A DNA stretch of 64,000 nucleotides from Zhengitettix transpicula (GCA_037074705.1 CM073593.1:16807001-16871000); one strand, 5' to 3'. Counted from the first letter of the stretch, positions 1 to 11,317 are shown. Notes: generated by a model not told the origin, from the sequence alone. Program-made: numbers and translations.

Positions 1-1039
1 AGTAAAATTATTTCAACTCGGAAGGTCTCAATAAAATTCTTTAAGTGATCTGTTAAGTTTTGCATACAAGTTTATTTTGTATATGATGGTATAGTATTAG
101 AGCATTATTTACAGATAAGTCTAATTTATTCAATTATTTATTTTAATTTTTTAATAATGTTTCGGGTTTCGATATGCACGTATTTGTTTAGTACATTACT
201 TATATTATTGATAAAGGTTTTACTCTTTCAATTTTTAATCAAGGTGATAATTTAACTTCATTCACTGAATGTTATGGAGTCACGTTTCTTTTAATCAGTT
301 AACAGATGCAATTTATCTTCAGAGTGTTCTAAATGGTTGAAGGTGTCCCTGATAAATTAGAGGTGTTCCGAAAATACACTTTCGAAGCGAACAGGCTCGG
401 AACGATATTTATTGGACCTGATGGGGACTGTTGTTAATTTCAAGGTTTTGATGTATGGAGCAAGGTCGACCATGTTGACTAATTGCTGGTCTCAGCGTAG
501 CAAAACTAGTGATGAATGCTCGGATTTATTACGAGCTACGGTTCAGGGACTCTCTTGCCGCTTTATAAACGCGTCGCACCTAGGCAACGAGACAGCCGGC
601 CAATAATAATGCATCCATTCATTCACGAGAGAAAGACAGGGAGTAGTTGAAGGCCATTTGACATGAACCAAAGAAGTGCCAGTGTGATAAACTGAGGTTT
701 AAGCACGTGGATTTATGTATAGGATCAGGGGCCAATCAACGTATGACCATCCTCTAGGTTTTGTAAGTCAACGCACACCCAAATTCAGCGATGAATTTTG
801 TTTAAAGACTAAAAGACAGTATTAAAATAATATGTGAATTATATATCCGCATATATTTAATTAATAAACGCAGGTTTTCCCGAGGACTAAATTTAATTAA
901 CAATCATCTACAAGGCCAATTTTTTTTCACAACATTACCATCATCGCAGGATTCAAGCATACAGCAATGTGCTCAGTGCTACTTCTGATCTCCCTCTACC
1001 TCAGCAACTGTCCTGTTGCCGCTAACTTCATATTCTTTA
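1..1039. other. AT-rich intergenic, no gene seen
   Basis: No coding or RNA gene is recognisable. A 64-codon open frame at 412-606 has no recognisable motif and is probably random. A 17-base string beginning ATGAATTTTGTTTAAAG near 791 recurs near 5242, which may mark an old shared repeat. Confidence 0.5.
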
Positions 1040-1690
1040 AAAAAATTTAAAATTTATTGTTAATATAAAGCATAAAAGTCATTGGCGACTTATCATACCT
1101 ACTACATGAAATTATTACAATTAGTTCATATTAACTATACATTTTATTCTTGGTCTCAGATTCATTGTCTATTTAGATTAGATATTAAATTCCGGTTTCC
1201 TTGCTAAACTTAAGTAGGTTATTTATTGCCGCTGCTGAGGTACATATCTCCCTTCTCGTGTATTTCTGAATTGTGGCTTTTCTAGTTCTGTCGTAATTTG
1301 GGCAGTCGTAGAGGATATCCTGGATCGTCATGGCAGCCTTGCACACGTCACAAGTAGGCTGCGGTGATCTAGAGAATAGATAAGAGTGCGTGATATTAGA
1401 ATGGAGAGTTCTTAACCTAGCAACAACCACCTGCTGTCTCCGTGACACGATATTTCCTTGAAGATGTCGACTTCCGTGTGAAAAATTCCTTCATTCCTTC
1501 CTCTTCTACACTATTTTTCTACACTATTTTTCCTCCAGTATTCTGGCATAGGCTTGTCTCCGATAATTTTTAGTGCATATTGGACTGTTGTTTCTATTAT
1601 TCTGTTTGGATCCCTCCAGTTTTGCACTTTTGTCCGCCCTTTCGTTTCCCTCTATTCCTCTGTGTGCCGGTATCCATCCTAACTATTGCT
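1040..1690 (-). pseudogene. Non-LTR retrotransposon ORF2 3' end (RNase H tail plus zinc-knuckle), decayed
   Basis: This is the 3' end of a LINE-type ORF2 read on the minus strand. Near 1676-1614 it keeps an RNase H C-terminal motif, WIPAHRGIEGNERADKSAK. A linker follows (PNRIIETTVQYALKIIGD), and then the open part at 1448-1185, starting SRRQQVVVARLRTLHS and ending in a cysteine knuckle, C-x2-C-x11-C. The usual His of the knuckle is replaced by Asp (QDILYDC). The parts lie in different frames with a stop between them, so it is broken. A 13-bp tandem duplication (TCTACACTATTTT) near 1500-1530 adds to the damage. The 3' tail carries GCCAATGACTT and matches the tail of the 30.4 kb element. The family is RNase H-bearing non-LTR (I/Loa-like); the exact clade is uncertain. 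The 5' limit is approximate. Confidence 0.82.
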
Positions 1691-2100
1691 ATTAAGAATA
1701 GCCATAAGGTTTTCCCTCATTTAATCATTTTCATTCCAAACACTTTTTTTAAAATATTCCACTGGTGATAATTTATGTAAATCTAAATATTTAGTTATTC
1801 TAACGTTGATAATTGTATCACATACGCACCTGAAACGTCATTATTTATTTGTTGCGGACTAAATTCCATATTATATAAATCAAAAAGTAATAAAAAATTA
1901 TATAGCTTAAAATAAAATTTCATTTGTTAGCAAACATTTTTTTACAATAATTCGTAAATAAAAATATTACATTCGAGCCGCATTAATAAATCAGATAATT
2001 TATTTTCAAATAAAACAATATGCAAAACATTAACCAAATTAGACATTCTTATTATATGGGATACTTTGAAGAATAATTTGCTCTATAATGCTTTATCGTA
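1691..2100. other. AT-rich intergenic
   Basis: No gene seen. The 5' part may hold further decayed sequence of the adjacent non-LTR element, but the reading frame is lost. Confidence 0.4.
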
Positions 2101-2103
2101 AAC

Positions 2104-2105
2104 AG

Positions 2106-2157
<52 letters not shown>
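2104..2157. repeat. Compound (AC)n(AT)n microsatellite
   Basis: About ten AC dinucleotides pass directly into about seventeen AT dinucleotides. This is a simple repeat with no gene attached. Confidence 0.97.
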
Positions 2158-2162
<5 letters not shown>

Positions 2163-2520
2163 CTTTATTGTTCCGATGAATACGAACACAGCTTAGTTAT
2201 TTATATCGAGCGGTTAGTATCATTCATTTTATATTACAGAACATTTATCTCTATAATTGTTGATATTAAAGTTAGTATTTACAGTTTAAGAACATTGAAA
2301 ACATTAAATCTTTTCAAGGCACAACCATCCGTATTATAAGGTCAAGTGACAACGTTTATAAGTCTTGAGAAAATTTACATTTTCATATATTTAATTTTAT
2401 ATCATTCTCTCTCTACACGATTCAGAAATATCATTTAAGCAATTATATTTATCCAAAAATGTTAATTCAGCATTTAATAATTTTGATTATATTTAAATAA
2501 TTGGAAGTATTAAATTATGA

Positions 2521-2600
2521 GGATGTAGATCGGACCAGGAATCGAACCCGTTTTCCTGTCAGCCGCTCTACCACTGTCTACCAGTCAACTCCAAATCCGA
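2521..2600 (-). mobile_element. tRNA-like SINE relic (A and B boxes)
   Basis: On the minus strand the sequence reads TAGACAGTGGTAGAGCGG (A-box-like). About 25 nt later comes CGGGTTCGATTCCTGG, a perfect pol III B box (GGTTCGATTCC). The spacing fits a tRNA-derived head. No convincing anticodon stem or acceptor pairing is visible, so a SINE head or tRNA-related relic is more likely than a functional tRNA gene. Confidence 0.6.
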
Positions 2601-4074
2601 TGCAAAATTTCTCAATCCATTAAACGTATAATTTAGGAGTCACTGTTCTTCCATGTTCTAATTCTAGGAACTGAATTAAGAACGATTATATTTTAATTTT
2701 TTTATTAGGGAATCTAGAGAAGTATTCAGAAACATCAGGCTGTAAATTGAATTGAAGTATGAGAGTGGGAAAAATGTCTACCGGACAACAAATCGAACCC
2801 GAGAACTTATTTGGAAGTTTTAAAAATAGCTGACATATAATTATCAGACAATTTAATAAGTTTATATTGTGTTTTTTCAAAAAAGGTAGACCTATGCAGA
2901 AACAATTTATTCTTACATTTCTTAACTGGTAAATTGTTAATATCGTACTTCCTATATATTTGTAAATAAAATATATCTTAAAACAATTTTTTTTATCTTC
3001 AGTGTAGTGACTTGTTTCATACGTCTGAATCCTGATTCAGACACTTCATATAATGGTATTTAATGAATCTGGTATCCCTAATAATATGAATCGACTTTTT
3101 GTGGATGTGCCCCTAAGTCTTCGTCCCACTATAACATTAAATTTTCCTTAAAATGTATTCATAATACTATAAAACTCTTTAATAATGTAGAATATCCTAT
3201 ATAACTAAATTTTCAGGGGAAATTAAATTTCAATTAAAAAATTAGTTTATAGCTGGCATTAATAATGTTGTTTTTCTTCAGATAATACGAAATACTAGTG
3301 AATACTGTATTTATGCGTTATATATAGTAATTAAAAGCATTTACAACATTTATTTGCTTAATTTTATGTAACAAAATACTAATTATTTCTGTAATTAAAA
3401 ACATTAATTAGTAAACATTACAAATACATACCGCTTAATAATTTCTATAAGACAAATAAATATATTTACATAATTATCTTGATCATAATCAGTTTATCTA
3501 CCCTCAGCACTTGTAGTAAAATTGCCAACAGGGATTGGAATTTTTTTTATATGTAACTTCGTCTTTCCAACATCAGTAATACTCAAAATTTGACCATTCT
3601 ATCAGATGCGAGTAATAAATTTATTCACTTGTTTCTCTTTTGAGAGTAAATAACAGATTAATTTATTATGTAGTTGCAATGCGTTCTCGTCCCATGGTCT
3701 TTCCTTCACTGAAGTTGAGCGTAATGGAGACACTCGGCCCCAGGTGACGCTGGAAGAACTCTTACCAGCTCGTTATCTCCTATCGTTAAAGACTGTTGAG
3801 GAGAAGTCTGGCTCGTAATGAATCCCCGATGTCTCAACTTCAGCCGTAAATACAGCTCAGCTAGAAGCGACTGTTATCAGGAAGGATGTGAGGAGAGAGG
3901 CACGACTTCTGGGGTTCTGCCACAGATATAATGATTTAACGCCTGGAATTAGCATTAATTACGGTAATAATTTCAAAAATATTCTGATCGTTCCTACAAT
4001 TAGGTGTATTATTGGATTAAAATTAACCTAATTAATCTATAAAAACGGCACACATATTAAGCTGTTAGATAGAG
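2601..4074. other. AT-rich intergenic with an isolated B-box-like motif
   Basis: No gene seen. Around 2785-2803 the minus strand reads CGGGTTCGATTTGTTGTCC, a second B-box-like string without an obvious A box; it may be another SINE scrap. A more GC-rich patch at 3690-3920 has an 11-bp inverted repeat, CTGAAGTTGAG near 3709 against CTCAACTTCAG near 3832. Confidence 0.4.
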
Positions 4075-4260
4075 CTATGGAAGGAGAGAGGAAACGCCGA
4101 CGACCACGAAAAAGATGATTACAAGACTTCGGAAAGACCTCAGGATTATGACAGTTGGAAAATTGTTCAAGAAATCAAGAGTATAGATGTATGGGTGAGA
4201 ATCGCGAGAGAGATCACAGCCAACTTCAGGCTGGAGAAAGGAAATCTACCTTGTATTAAA
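4075..4260 (+). pseudogene. Non-LTR retrotransposon ORF2 extreme C-terminus, decayed
   Basis: The plus strand translates to EGERKRRRPRKR, then a stop where a Trp codon is expected, then LQDFGKTSG. In a shifted frame, further on, comes RERDHSQLQAGERKS. The basic R-x-R-P-R-K-R-W motif followed by an R-D-R-x-x-W/Q stretch is typical of the last residues of RTE- and L1-like reverse transcriptase ORFs. Only about 60 codons are recognisable, with a nonsense change and a frameshift. Clade assignment is not possible. Confidence 0.5.
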
Positions 4261-4484
4261 TAATAATTATTTAAGGCTGATTAGTTTCCAATTATCCTAG
4301 GTTGGATAATTTCATTGTTAGTATTTCTCTTTGAGGTACAATTTTTTACTCATTACTTAAGTATTCATAAGTAAAAAAAAATCATATATTACTGTACTTT
4401 ATGGATCATTAAACTTGACTGATTGGGTGCTTCATTACGGCAGTTATAAATGGAAGTGTCAGAATTATGGATTGGAAAAAAGAA

Positions 4485-4853
4485 ACCTTGGGCATACGGT
4501 AAGAGTTGTTCGCTGTACCTGTTTCGAACAGTCGGCCAGCTGCCTCCTAAACTAGTCGCGGGAAGAGAAGGGAATGCTGCGTTCCTACAGAAAACCCCTC
4601 TCCCGCCATCGTAAGGGCGTAGGTCAAGTACCTAATACCCGACCTACCTGATGCAGGTTTTCTAGGGTTTGTCCTGCATAACTTTTAGGCTAATGTCGGA
4701 AGGATCCTTAAATTATAGCCCGGGAGCCCTAGTTAACCCTTGTCTACCTTCCTCCACCCTTCCGCATCCCACCTTTTAAAGCCCTTTCTATGCTATTAAG
4801 GGATAGATGCCACCTTGTGCATTACCCTCATGTAGCCTGTTACTCTACAATCT
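4485..4853 (+). mobile_element. RepA retroposon copy 1 (5'-truncated)
   Basis: RepA is a SINE-like family seen about eleven times in this window. This copy starts inside the consensus at ACCTTGGGCATACGGTAAGAG and runs through the TACCTGATGCAGG, GGATCC and CCCGGGAGCCCTAGTTAACC blocks to the shared 3' end GTAGCCTGTTACTCTA. It passes into an (AAT)n tail. The 3' end is fixed among copies and the 5' end varies, as expected for target-primed retroposition. It has no pol III boxes that I can recognise and encodes nothing identifiable. Confidence 0.85.
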
Positions 4854-4890
4854 AAATAATAATAATAATATTAATATTATTATTATTTAC
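4854..4890. repeat. (AAT)n/(ATT)n simple-repeat tail
   Basis: AAT triplets switch to ATT triplets, giving a self-complementary run directly after the RepA 3' end. It is probably the expanded tail of that retroposon. Confidence 0.85.
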
Positions 4891-5242
4891 GCTATTTTAG
4901 GTCGCTATAACGATATTAAAATGTTATTAGCGACCAAGAAATTTTCATACAATCTGAAATGTTCGTAATCTGCATACAATACATTTGATATTTTCTCAAA
5001 TATTTTAATTTGGGTTAAATATTTTATGGTTTTAATCATGGCTTCTTTTGACGAAATTATATCTTTGTTGGTGGTATTTTCTCCAAGGTTTTTGTAGCCG
5101 TTGCATTCAAATATAATGCGGTATATTGTATTGAGGCATCGTGTTTTCTGAGGACTAAAGGAAATAGTAAATCAAATCTCCATACTATTTAATTAACAGT
5201 AGAAATATTATGGCCTCGTGGGTTCAATTTTGATCGGGCAAA
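4891..5242. other. AT-rich intergenic
   Basis: No gene seen. A weak B-box-like GTGGGTTCAATTTTGATC lies near 5218. Confidence 0.4.
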
Positions 5243-5250
5243 TGAATTTT

Positions 5251-5545
5251 GTTTAAAGAGAAAATAGATACCCAAATACGGCCAAAATAAGTGATGATAT
5301 AAATACCACACAACGTTTCTGGAAACTTTGATCCTTTCTTCAGGTGCTAAAAAAATGACATCAGCCTAGAGCGGCACAGCACAACTCAATTTTTTTAATT
5401 ATGTTGGCTGAATTCTAGGGTGCACCTGAAGATAGGATCAAAGTTTCCAGAAACTTTGTGGGGTATTTATATCATCACTTGTTTTGTCCGTATTTGGCTA
5501 TTGTTATTATTATTGATTTTCAAAACAGACGTAAATTTTTCATTT
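5251..5545. mobile_element. Penelope-like family B: inverted terminal-repeat pair (hairpin)
   Basis: Two copies of the family B terminal repeat face each other. The left arm, around 5290-5380, contains GATGATATAAATACC, then a degenerate CGTTTCTGG block and a CAGGTGC block. The right arm, around 5420-5545, is its reverse complement and extends to AAAATTTACGTCTG. The spacer is only a few tens of bases. TGAATTTT occurs just outside both ends (5243-5250 and 5546-5553), a possible 8-bp target duplication. No coding part remains. The family is identified through the 6733-7595 copy, which still holds a GIY-YIG fragment. Confidence 0.75.
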
Positions 5546-5553
5546 TGAATTTT

Positions 5554-6547
5554 ATGAAGTTTTGAAAAACAATCTGCTCATTTGTATTGCGTGAAAATAG
5601 TATCTACAGGTTTGCTTCACATATAAATACATGAGACCTAGAAAACTACTAGTCATCATTCGACTTTCCCTTTTTATATATGCAATAGAAAGGTAAACTT
5701 TATGCTACTATTGTACTTCCATACTGTAGATAGCTACCACACCCTGCTACACACTATTTCAATCTCCGTATTTTTATTATCTATCACATCGGCGAAAGGC
5801 ATGTTTTAACTAGACTCATTCACTATCGATGCAGACGGAGCAGAAAATGAATAGACGTCGTGCCGCCAAGTTTCCATGGGAGATTTACCTGGAAGTGCAG
5901 CACATATTGAAATATCGAGAAGGCATATCGAAATCCACATAATTTATATTGCTTTTGGATGTGGCCTTTCTGCTTTAAGGTTCCAATGAGCGAAGTTGCA
6001 TTCACCAATCTCAAAGCGGAATGAAATGTGAAATGTTCCGTCTCGTTGAAGGTGGGGGCGGCCCGGAACGTCAAGTTGACACAATGGAGCACTCAGTGCT
6101 TGTGTATGGCGACCATTGTTCTCCTTTTTCAAGAAACTGTTCCCTGTAGTTACGTCTCAACTATGTAAAGATATCGAGCTTTGTTCTATCGGCCACGAAA
6201 AACCGCGGCCATGAAAAATATACCATGGCGAGTTTCTAAGGAGAAGGTTAAAAAGGAGCACAGTTGAATACCACGTCAATCATTCATGCGTTACAACTAA
6301 CTTCATTATTGCACCTGTAAGTCTTACAGCAGGGGTCCCAACTTTGGGAGAGAAAGGAAACGTACAAATGCCTGTTGGTTTGGAGTGGAAGGGGGGGGGG
6401 GGCTTGATCATAATGTTTCTCATTGTTTATATATCTTTAATGAAGTGAAGATATAAAATGTCTGTTTTGAAAATTAATAATAGGAAAAAATAGTCAAATA
6501 CACACAAATGAAGTTCAAAAGCTTTTAAGTTTTTCAATTGTATTGTG
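5554..6547. other. Intergenic; moderately GC-rich patch, no gene identified
   Basis: At 5823-6132 overlapping minus-strand frames of 89 and 62 codons stay open, but their translations show no motif I recognise. A G-run lies near 6391-6402. Nothing else is supported. Confidence 0.4.
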
Positions 6548-6670
6548 CGGTAATGTCGCGCTTGTCTCTTGTGGTTTTTTTGCACCTGAAGAAACGAACA
6601 AGGTTTTCAGAAACGTTGTGTGGTATTTAAATCATCTCTTCTTTTAATTTTATTTGGCTATTATATCTTA
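6548..6670 (+). mobile_element. Penelope-like family B terminal repeat, solo
   Basis: The plus strand carries GCACCTGAAGAAACGAACAA, then CAGAAACGTTGTGTGGTATT and ATCATCTCTTC...GGCTATTAT. This matches the right arm of the family B pairs at 5.4, 7.5 and 19.3 kb. No facing partner is seen here. The left limit is blurred by decay. Confidence 0.7.
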
Positions 6671-6719
6671 TTATACATATTTACATTCCATGAACTATAT
6701 AAACTAATGCATGCCAACC

Positions 6720-6732
6720 AACAGATTATTTA
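6720..6732. repeat. Target-site duplication, left copy
   Basis: AACAGATTATTTA here and at 7596-7608 are identical 13-mers bounding the Penelope unit. Confidence 0.85.
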
Positions 6733-7595
6733 AAATGAAAAAAATTACGTCCGATTGAAAATAATGAATAAGAATGATAGCCATTTTGACAAAAAATTGA
6801 TAACATAAATACCACACAAGATTTCTGGCTTCATTGTTCCTTTCCTCAGGTGCGAATAAGAGCCTAGAGCTACACAACTGCACTTGTCAGTTGATAAAAC
6901 TCAAAAGCGACGAAAACACAACGACAATGGGAGAGCCGAAGGGTTACCGTAACAATAAGGGAGCAATGACAATGGGAAAATAGAAGGTTTAGCGTAATAG
7001 TAAGGGATCATAGTAATTTTTGAGTTTCATAGTGTCTGTTTCTACATTAATAACTGTCATGTTTGGTTTAATGTGAAGCATCTCTTAAAAGAGTCTGGAA
7101 TTGTACCTGGTGTCAATGTCTAAAATCTTACCATTTTGCCAATCAAATGTATGTTCGGAGACTACAGATTGTTTATCAATTGGGAAGTTTGATATTAGAT
7201 ATATGTTCCTTGATAAGTGTATTAAGGGAACGTTTTGTTTGCCCTATGTAGCAGGAATTACAATTCGAGCAATAAATTTTGTTAACAACACAATGTTTGA
7301 TGTAGGTGTCAAGTGGGTCCTTGTGGTTTCTAATCAAGTAGGAAAGGGTATTAGTGGATTTGTAAATGATGGATATTTGATATTCTTTGAATATTTGGAC
7401 CAATTTGTAATGTAGAAATGTGTAATAAGGAAGTACGAGAAAAATTTAACCGCTTATAAGTTTTGTCAACTGGCAAATGCAGTTGTGTCGCTCTAGGCTT
7501 TTCTTCGCACCTGAGGAAAAGGACAAGGATCCAAGAAACGTTGTGTGGTATTTATATTATCACTTTTTTGTCTGAATTTGCTATCTTTCTTATTA
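6733..7595 (-). mobile_element. Penelope-like family B unit: GIY-YIG 3' fragment between inverted terminal repeats
   Basis: This is an 863-bp insertion bounded by a 13-bp duplication. The left end (about 6733-6905, minus-sense) and right end (about 7450-7595, plus-sense) are inverted copies of one terminal repeat, with blocks AAATACCACACAA, a CAGGTGCG/CGCACCTGAGG core and AGAGCCTAGAG. Between them lies the 3' part of a Penelope-type ORF on the minus strand. The first arm is directly followed by the ORF end and the second stands upstream of the truncated 5' side. Facing terminal repeats are known for Penelope-like elements. The reverse transcriptase domain is missing. Confidence 0.88.
7176..7403 (-). 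pseudogene. Penelope-like GIY-YIG endonuclease fragment
   Basis: The open stretch is 75 codons. It holds the Penelope-type endonuclease N-terminal half: KIYCSNCNSCYIGQTKRS at about residues 42-59, with clustered cysteines (C45, C48, C51) directly before YIG, then LIKEH at about 63-67. Family members normally read R-I-K-E-H; here the catalytic-side Arg is Leu while Glu is kept. After a stop the same frame continues near 7150-7060 with SVVSEHTFDWQNGKILDIDT, which is the usual domain end. Upstream, LSYLIRNHKDPL resembles the linker before the endonuclease in Penelope proteins. The reverse transcriptase is absent, so this is a dead remnant. Confidence 0.85.
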
Positions 7596-7608
7596 AACAG
7601 ATTATTTA
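7596..7608. repeat. Target-site duplication, right copy
   Basis: Second copy of AACAGATTATTTA; see 6720-6732. Confidence 0.85.
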
Positions 7609-9334
7609 TTCAACAGCACATTCAGAATTTTTTTAGGAAGCAAAACGTTATTGTAACGTAGAATCCATAATCTGGATTTGCACAATTTTACAAACGATTA
7701 TTTCTGAGCACCGTTCTGTAATAATATTATTTTTTTTACTATAGCACAAAAAATCACTATAGTGAAACGAGGTTTTGATTCCACAACCCATTTTCGTCGC
7801 AATATTTTAACTTATTTATTAGAACACTTAATTTGCTAAAGAAATTAGTTTATTTCTTGTAATATTTCATCATCGAGTTGTTTAATTTTATATTATCGCA
7901 TTTATTATATAACTTTTAATACATTTTAAACCCATCAAAACATTACTTACGCTCGTCCAATTATCGAAGTACGTAAGTAAATTGTCTGTACCCGAAATTA
8001 TCAGCTTTTCCTCGCCATGAACTTCGATCACAGTCGTTACGAGTTCATATCAACTTTTGATTTATGGCCTATAATTTCAAACATTCAGCTATTCGTCTTT
8101 AACATTCTGTCAGACTTTGCAGTGCAAACTCTTTTTCTTATCCAAGTAACAAAAAATATTTTAACTATTCCAAAGTGTTTTTTGTACACGAACAACCTTT
8201 GTAGACCACATAAAGGCGATAGTTTTAATTATTTTATTTTATCGATTTTTGTAATGTGTTCCAATTACGTGTATCAGTTCTTTAAGTTAATATAAATGTT
8301 TTGCAGGATCATACACTTCTTACAGATACAGAAAAATTGTACTGTTAGTTCTGTAATCATGAAAAAAACTTATGCAGGCCCCATATACGTTTATAATGAT
8401 TTATTTAATTAAGGTAATTAAGATATAAGAATTGTTCCCCGTCAAATTATTTCATTTTTTTTGTATAAAAAAAATTGGAAATACAAAATACGATTAACTG
8501 AGATATTTCTATTAATCATGTTTACAGTCCTGCTTTTAATTATTAAATATTACTGGTTAACAATTTTAATTTCTTCTTCCGTTTATTAGCACTTAAATTC
8601 TTATCAATCCTTAAAATCTAAAAATATCTATTTTTATAAATTTAGCATTTCCCACTAATGTGAACTCATGTGTTCAGCCAATTCAGTCTCGAGCCCTCGT
8701 TAGGATAAATGAACTGTCTTGGGTCTGCGACGAACCACTGTCCGCACATAAAAGAACTGAAATAAATCGTGTAGAACGAAGTAACCAAAGTTCTTACCCA
8801 ATTTGTAATTTGTTTTTACGCAAATCGATCGATCTGGCAAGTTTAACGTGTCCCATTCGCTTACCTAATAGAGAGATCACCTGAAACTGGTTAAGTGGTA
8901 CTGAAACGCAATGCATGAAGCATACACAGTAGTAGAATAATTTATGGGGACAATATTAAATAATTAAAATGGAAATACTTTCAACAAAAATTTAAAAAAG
9001 ATTTCTGATGTTATATCGTTCTTATGACTATTGAAATTTGTATAAAAATTAATCCTGAAACACTTTTCCTCTTAGGATTTTGAGCCATGCAGTAGAGACG
9101 GTAGAATTGTAGTTTTACCTAGACCAAAGTTACTGGAACCATTTGTGAACCTTGTCACCCATGACTCGCTTCTGTCGTTACCTAATGTAATGATTCTTGG
9201 TGATTGCTGTACTTCCGGCCTACGTATGCTGATTTTGCTCGCCGTAATCAGTAAAATTCGCGCGGAAATTGGCGTCCAAGCTGCTCCACATATTAATTCT
9301 CCTATTCTGCTCTAACACCACTACTATATTGTAA
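7609..9334. other. AT-rich intergenic
   Basis: Open frames at 8017-8295 (92 codons) and 8660-8884 (74 codons) have no recognisable domain and sit in AT-rich sequence. I do not support them as genes. Nothing else is seen. Confidence 0.45.
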
Positions 9335-9545
9335 GGAATTATTTTTATGGGCTGGGTTTTTACGTTAATGCAAAATAAATATTTGACCAATAAAGAAATT
9401 TTATATAAGTTTATTAAAGTTAAACATGAAATCTCTTATCTCAGGCAACTGTGGTTTTTACATAGAAGAGATCTGCTGCCCGTACCAAATGCGTACTGCT
9501 ATCCTGTGTTGTGTTGCCTGCTGTAGCTCTCGACAGGGGCGTCGA
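9335..9545. mobile_element. One end of a TIR DNA transposon (same family as 62821-63574)
   Basis: It begins GAATTATTTTTATGGGCTGGG, matching the 47-bp terminal inverted repeat at 62.8 kb. It then shares blocks such as TACCAAATGCGTACTGC and GCTGTAG with the interior of that copy. No opposite end is found downstream, so the copy is truncated or has diverged beyond recognition. The right limit is where similarity fades. Confidence 0.7.
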
Positions 9546-11312
9546 CAGGGGTTCATCACTGGCTAAGGCGTCGGCCTCCGGGATTGAATTCTGGCAAGCC
9601 GTCGTACTAAATTGTGTGGTGCTATTCTGTGAACTCTTCACTAACCAATTGTGGCCCCTTTCTCACGACGATTCTGCCTCGAACTATCTCAGAGACAACA
9701 ACTTTACGGAGCCTCTCTTAATCACATCCACCAGCTTCGGTGAGCGCAGAACAACTGCCCAGTGTCCAAAAGCTTATCTCCGTCCCCTCCATTATATCCT
9801 CCCATTCTTTTACTTTATTCACTGTTAGAAAACTTCGTCGAAATGCCAGTTGACTGATTATTCCATTGTCACAAGATTTATAGCACGCAGCTGCAGTTCC
9901 GTAGTCAACAAACTATTTTGTCATATTGAGGCCCAAAATCGAGACAGGACACGAAATTACTTGGATGGAAATATTTATCTTCTCCATCCCCACGCACGTG
10001 CACGGTTTCGAATTCTCAAGACCACAGCAAACAACACTTCCGAGACAAAGAAAAACTTAAACCTAAATACACGCGTTACAATATCCTTCTCCTTTACTCT
10101 CTGAAGGAACGTTCCCACGGTTAAACAATGACTTGTACTAGGTTTAGTTTACAATATTTTATATAAAATGAGTAACATTTTCGCCTTAAATGTAAGGAAA
10201 AGCTGTTGTGCATAAATTTGTACCTTTTGTAACTCCTGATGCGACCGGTTAAAAGCAAATAACTGTTGACTCACCTCTTGAACGATAAAATTTTACTTAA
10301 ACTTTTTGTTGATTCTCTAAAAGGTCTACCGACTCTATTTGAAAAAGAAATTCACATTACAGTTTTCTTCAACTTTTATTGAACGTAGTTTCTCGGTAAA
10401 CTGAACTGGATTCGTGAGAATGCGCTTTCATATCAACCGTTCAACCCTCACTATCTCTCACCAACATGCGACGACTCTGTCCACTCTACCTCGCAGCGCC
10501 CTCTCTGACCTGTTTCTATTTTACTAACAGTTTTTATTTCTTCCAGCAGTTCTTGCTCCTTCCTTCCGTTCATTTGGTTTGTTGATCCGAAATTCTTCGC
10601 TTTTTTCACTCACGAATCATGGGACAAGTTTCTTGTTATTGTGAAAGTTACGTATGGCCTAACACCTGATATCGCATTTATTCAACTAAAGCCAGGCTTC
10701 CTGACCCGTAATATATCTGCAATTCTGGGCCAATTTGTCACACACTCTTTTCAATTTGAATATTAAAATAAATTTCCTAAATATCATTTCTAAACGAATA
10801 AGAATTAAATAAATCGACCAGGTCTAAAGTCACGCATTACAATGCGCCACAACTCACATGTTGTTCTGCTTTGTTTAAATACCGTAACGCTCAATTGTTC
10901 TAGTTTAAACATTAACCTGTGCTGAAAATGTAGCCGTTTTTTCGTTATTCTCACAGAATTTATCCGATATTTTCATTAAATGTATATTATTCTGCGTTGG
11001 CTGCATGTAACCATGAGACACTACATTCCCTTTCTCGGATACGTGTGGCTGTTGTCCCGCAACACTTCTCTTGTCATTTCCTAATGAGGTAGTGATTGTG
11101 TGGGGCCGTCGCTGGCTTGGTAATAGAGCGCGAGTTGCCAATTCAATGTTAATTCTGGGAACGTAACGTTTTCTCAACCCTTTTGTAGCAGAGCCAAGGA
11201 TAAGAGCGGAGTTAAACATCGGCACGGAAGTACACAACTTTCTGCATGTAATTGTAAAACTCCACTGCATGGTAACAATTAATTCCTTCTTCCCCGGTCC
11301 TACGAACCTTTT
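9546..11312. other. Intergenic; unassigned open frames and a splice-like motif
   Basis: The minus-strand frame 11270-10905 (121 codons) and plus-strand frames at 9511-9828 and 9850-10104 show no recognisable motif. Near 9555-9590 a string GGCTAAGGCGTCGGCC followed by GGGATTGAATTC vaguely resembles SINE promoter boxes. At 10522-10550 TACTAAC is followed by a pyrimidine-rich tract ending TTCTTCCAG, a good match to an intron 3' end. No exon can be recognised after it. Confidence 0.4.
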
Positions 11313-11317
11313 TTAAT

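Noticed and set aside
2521..2600. Functional tRNA gene
   Set aside because: The B box is perfect, but acceptor and anticodon stems do not form, so it is listed only as a SINE-like relic.
7101..7415. 104-codon plus-strand frame (and its 53975-54247 counterpart)
   Set aside because: These are shadows of the minus-strand Penelope GIY-YIG fragment; the plus translation has no motif.
10905..11270. 121-codon minus-strand open frame
   Set aside because: No recognisable domain, signal or neighbour support. One frame of this length is expected by chance in less AT-rich patches.
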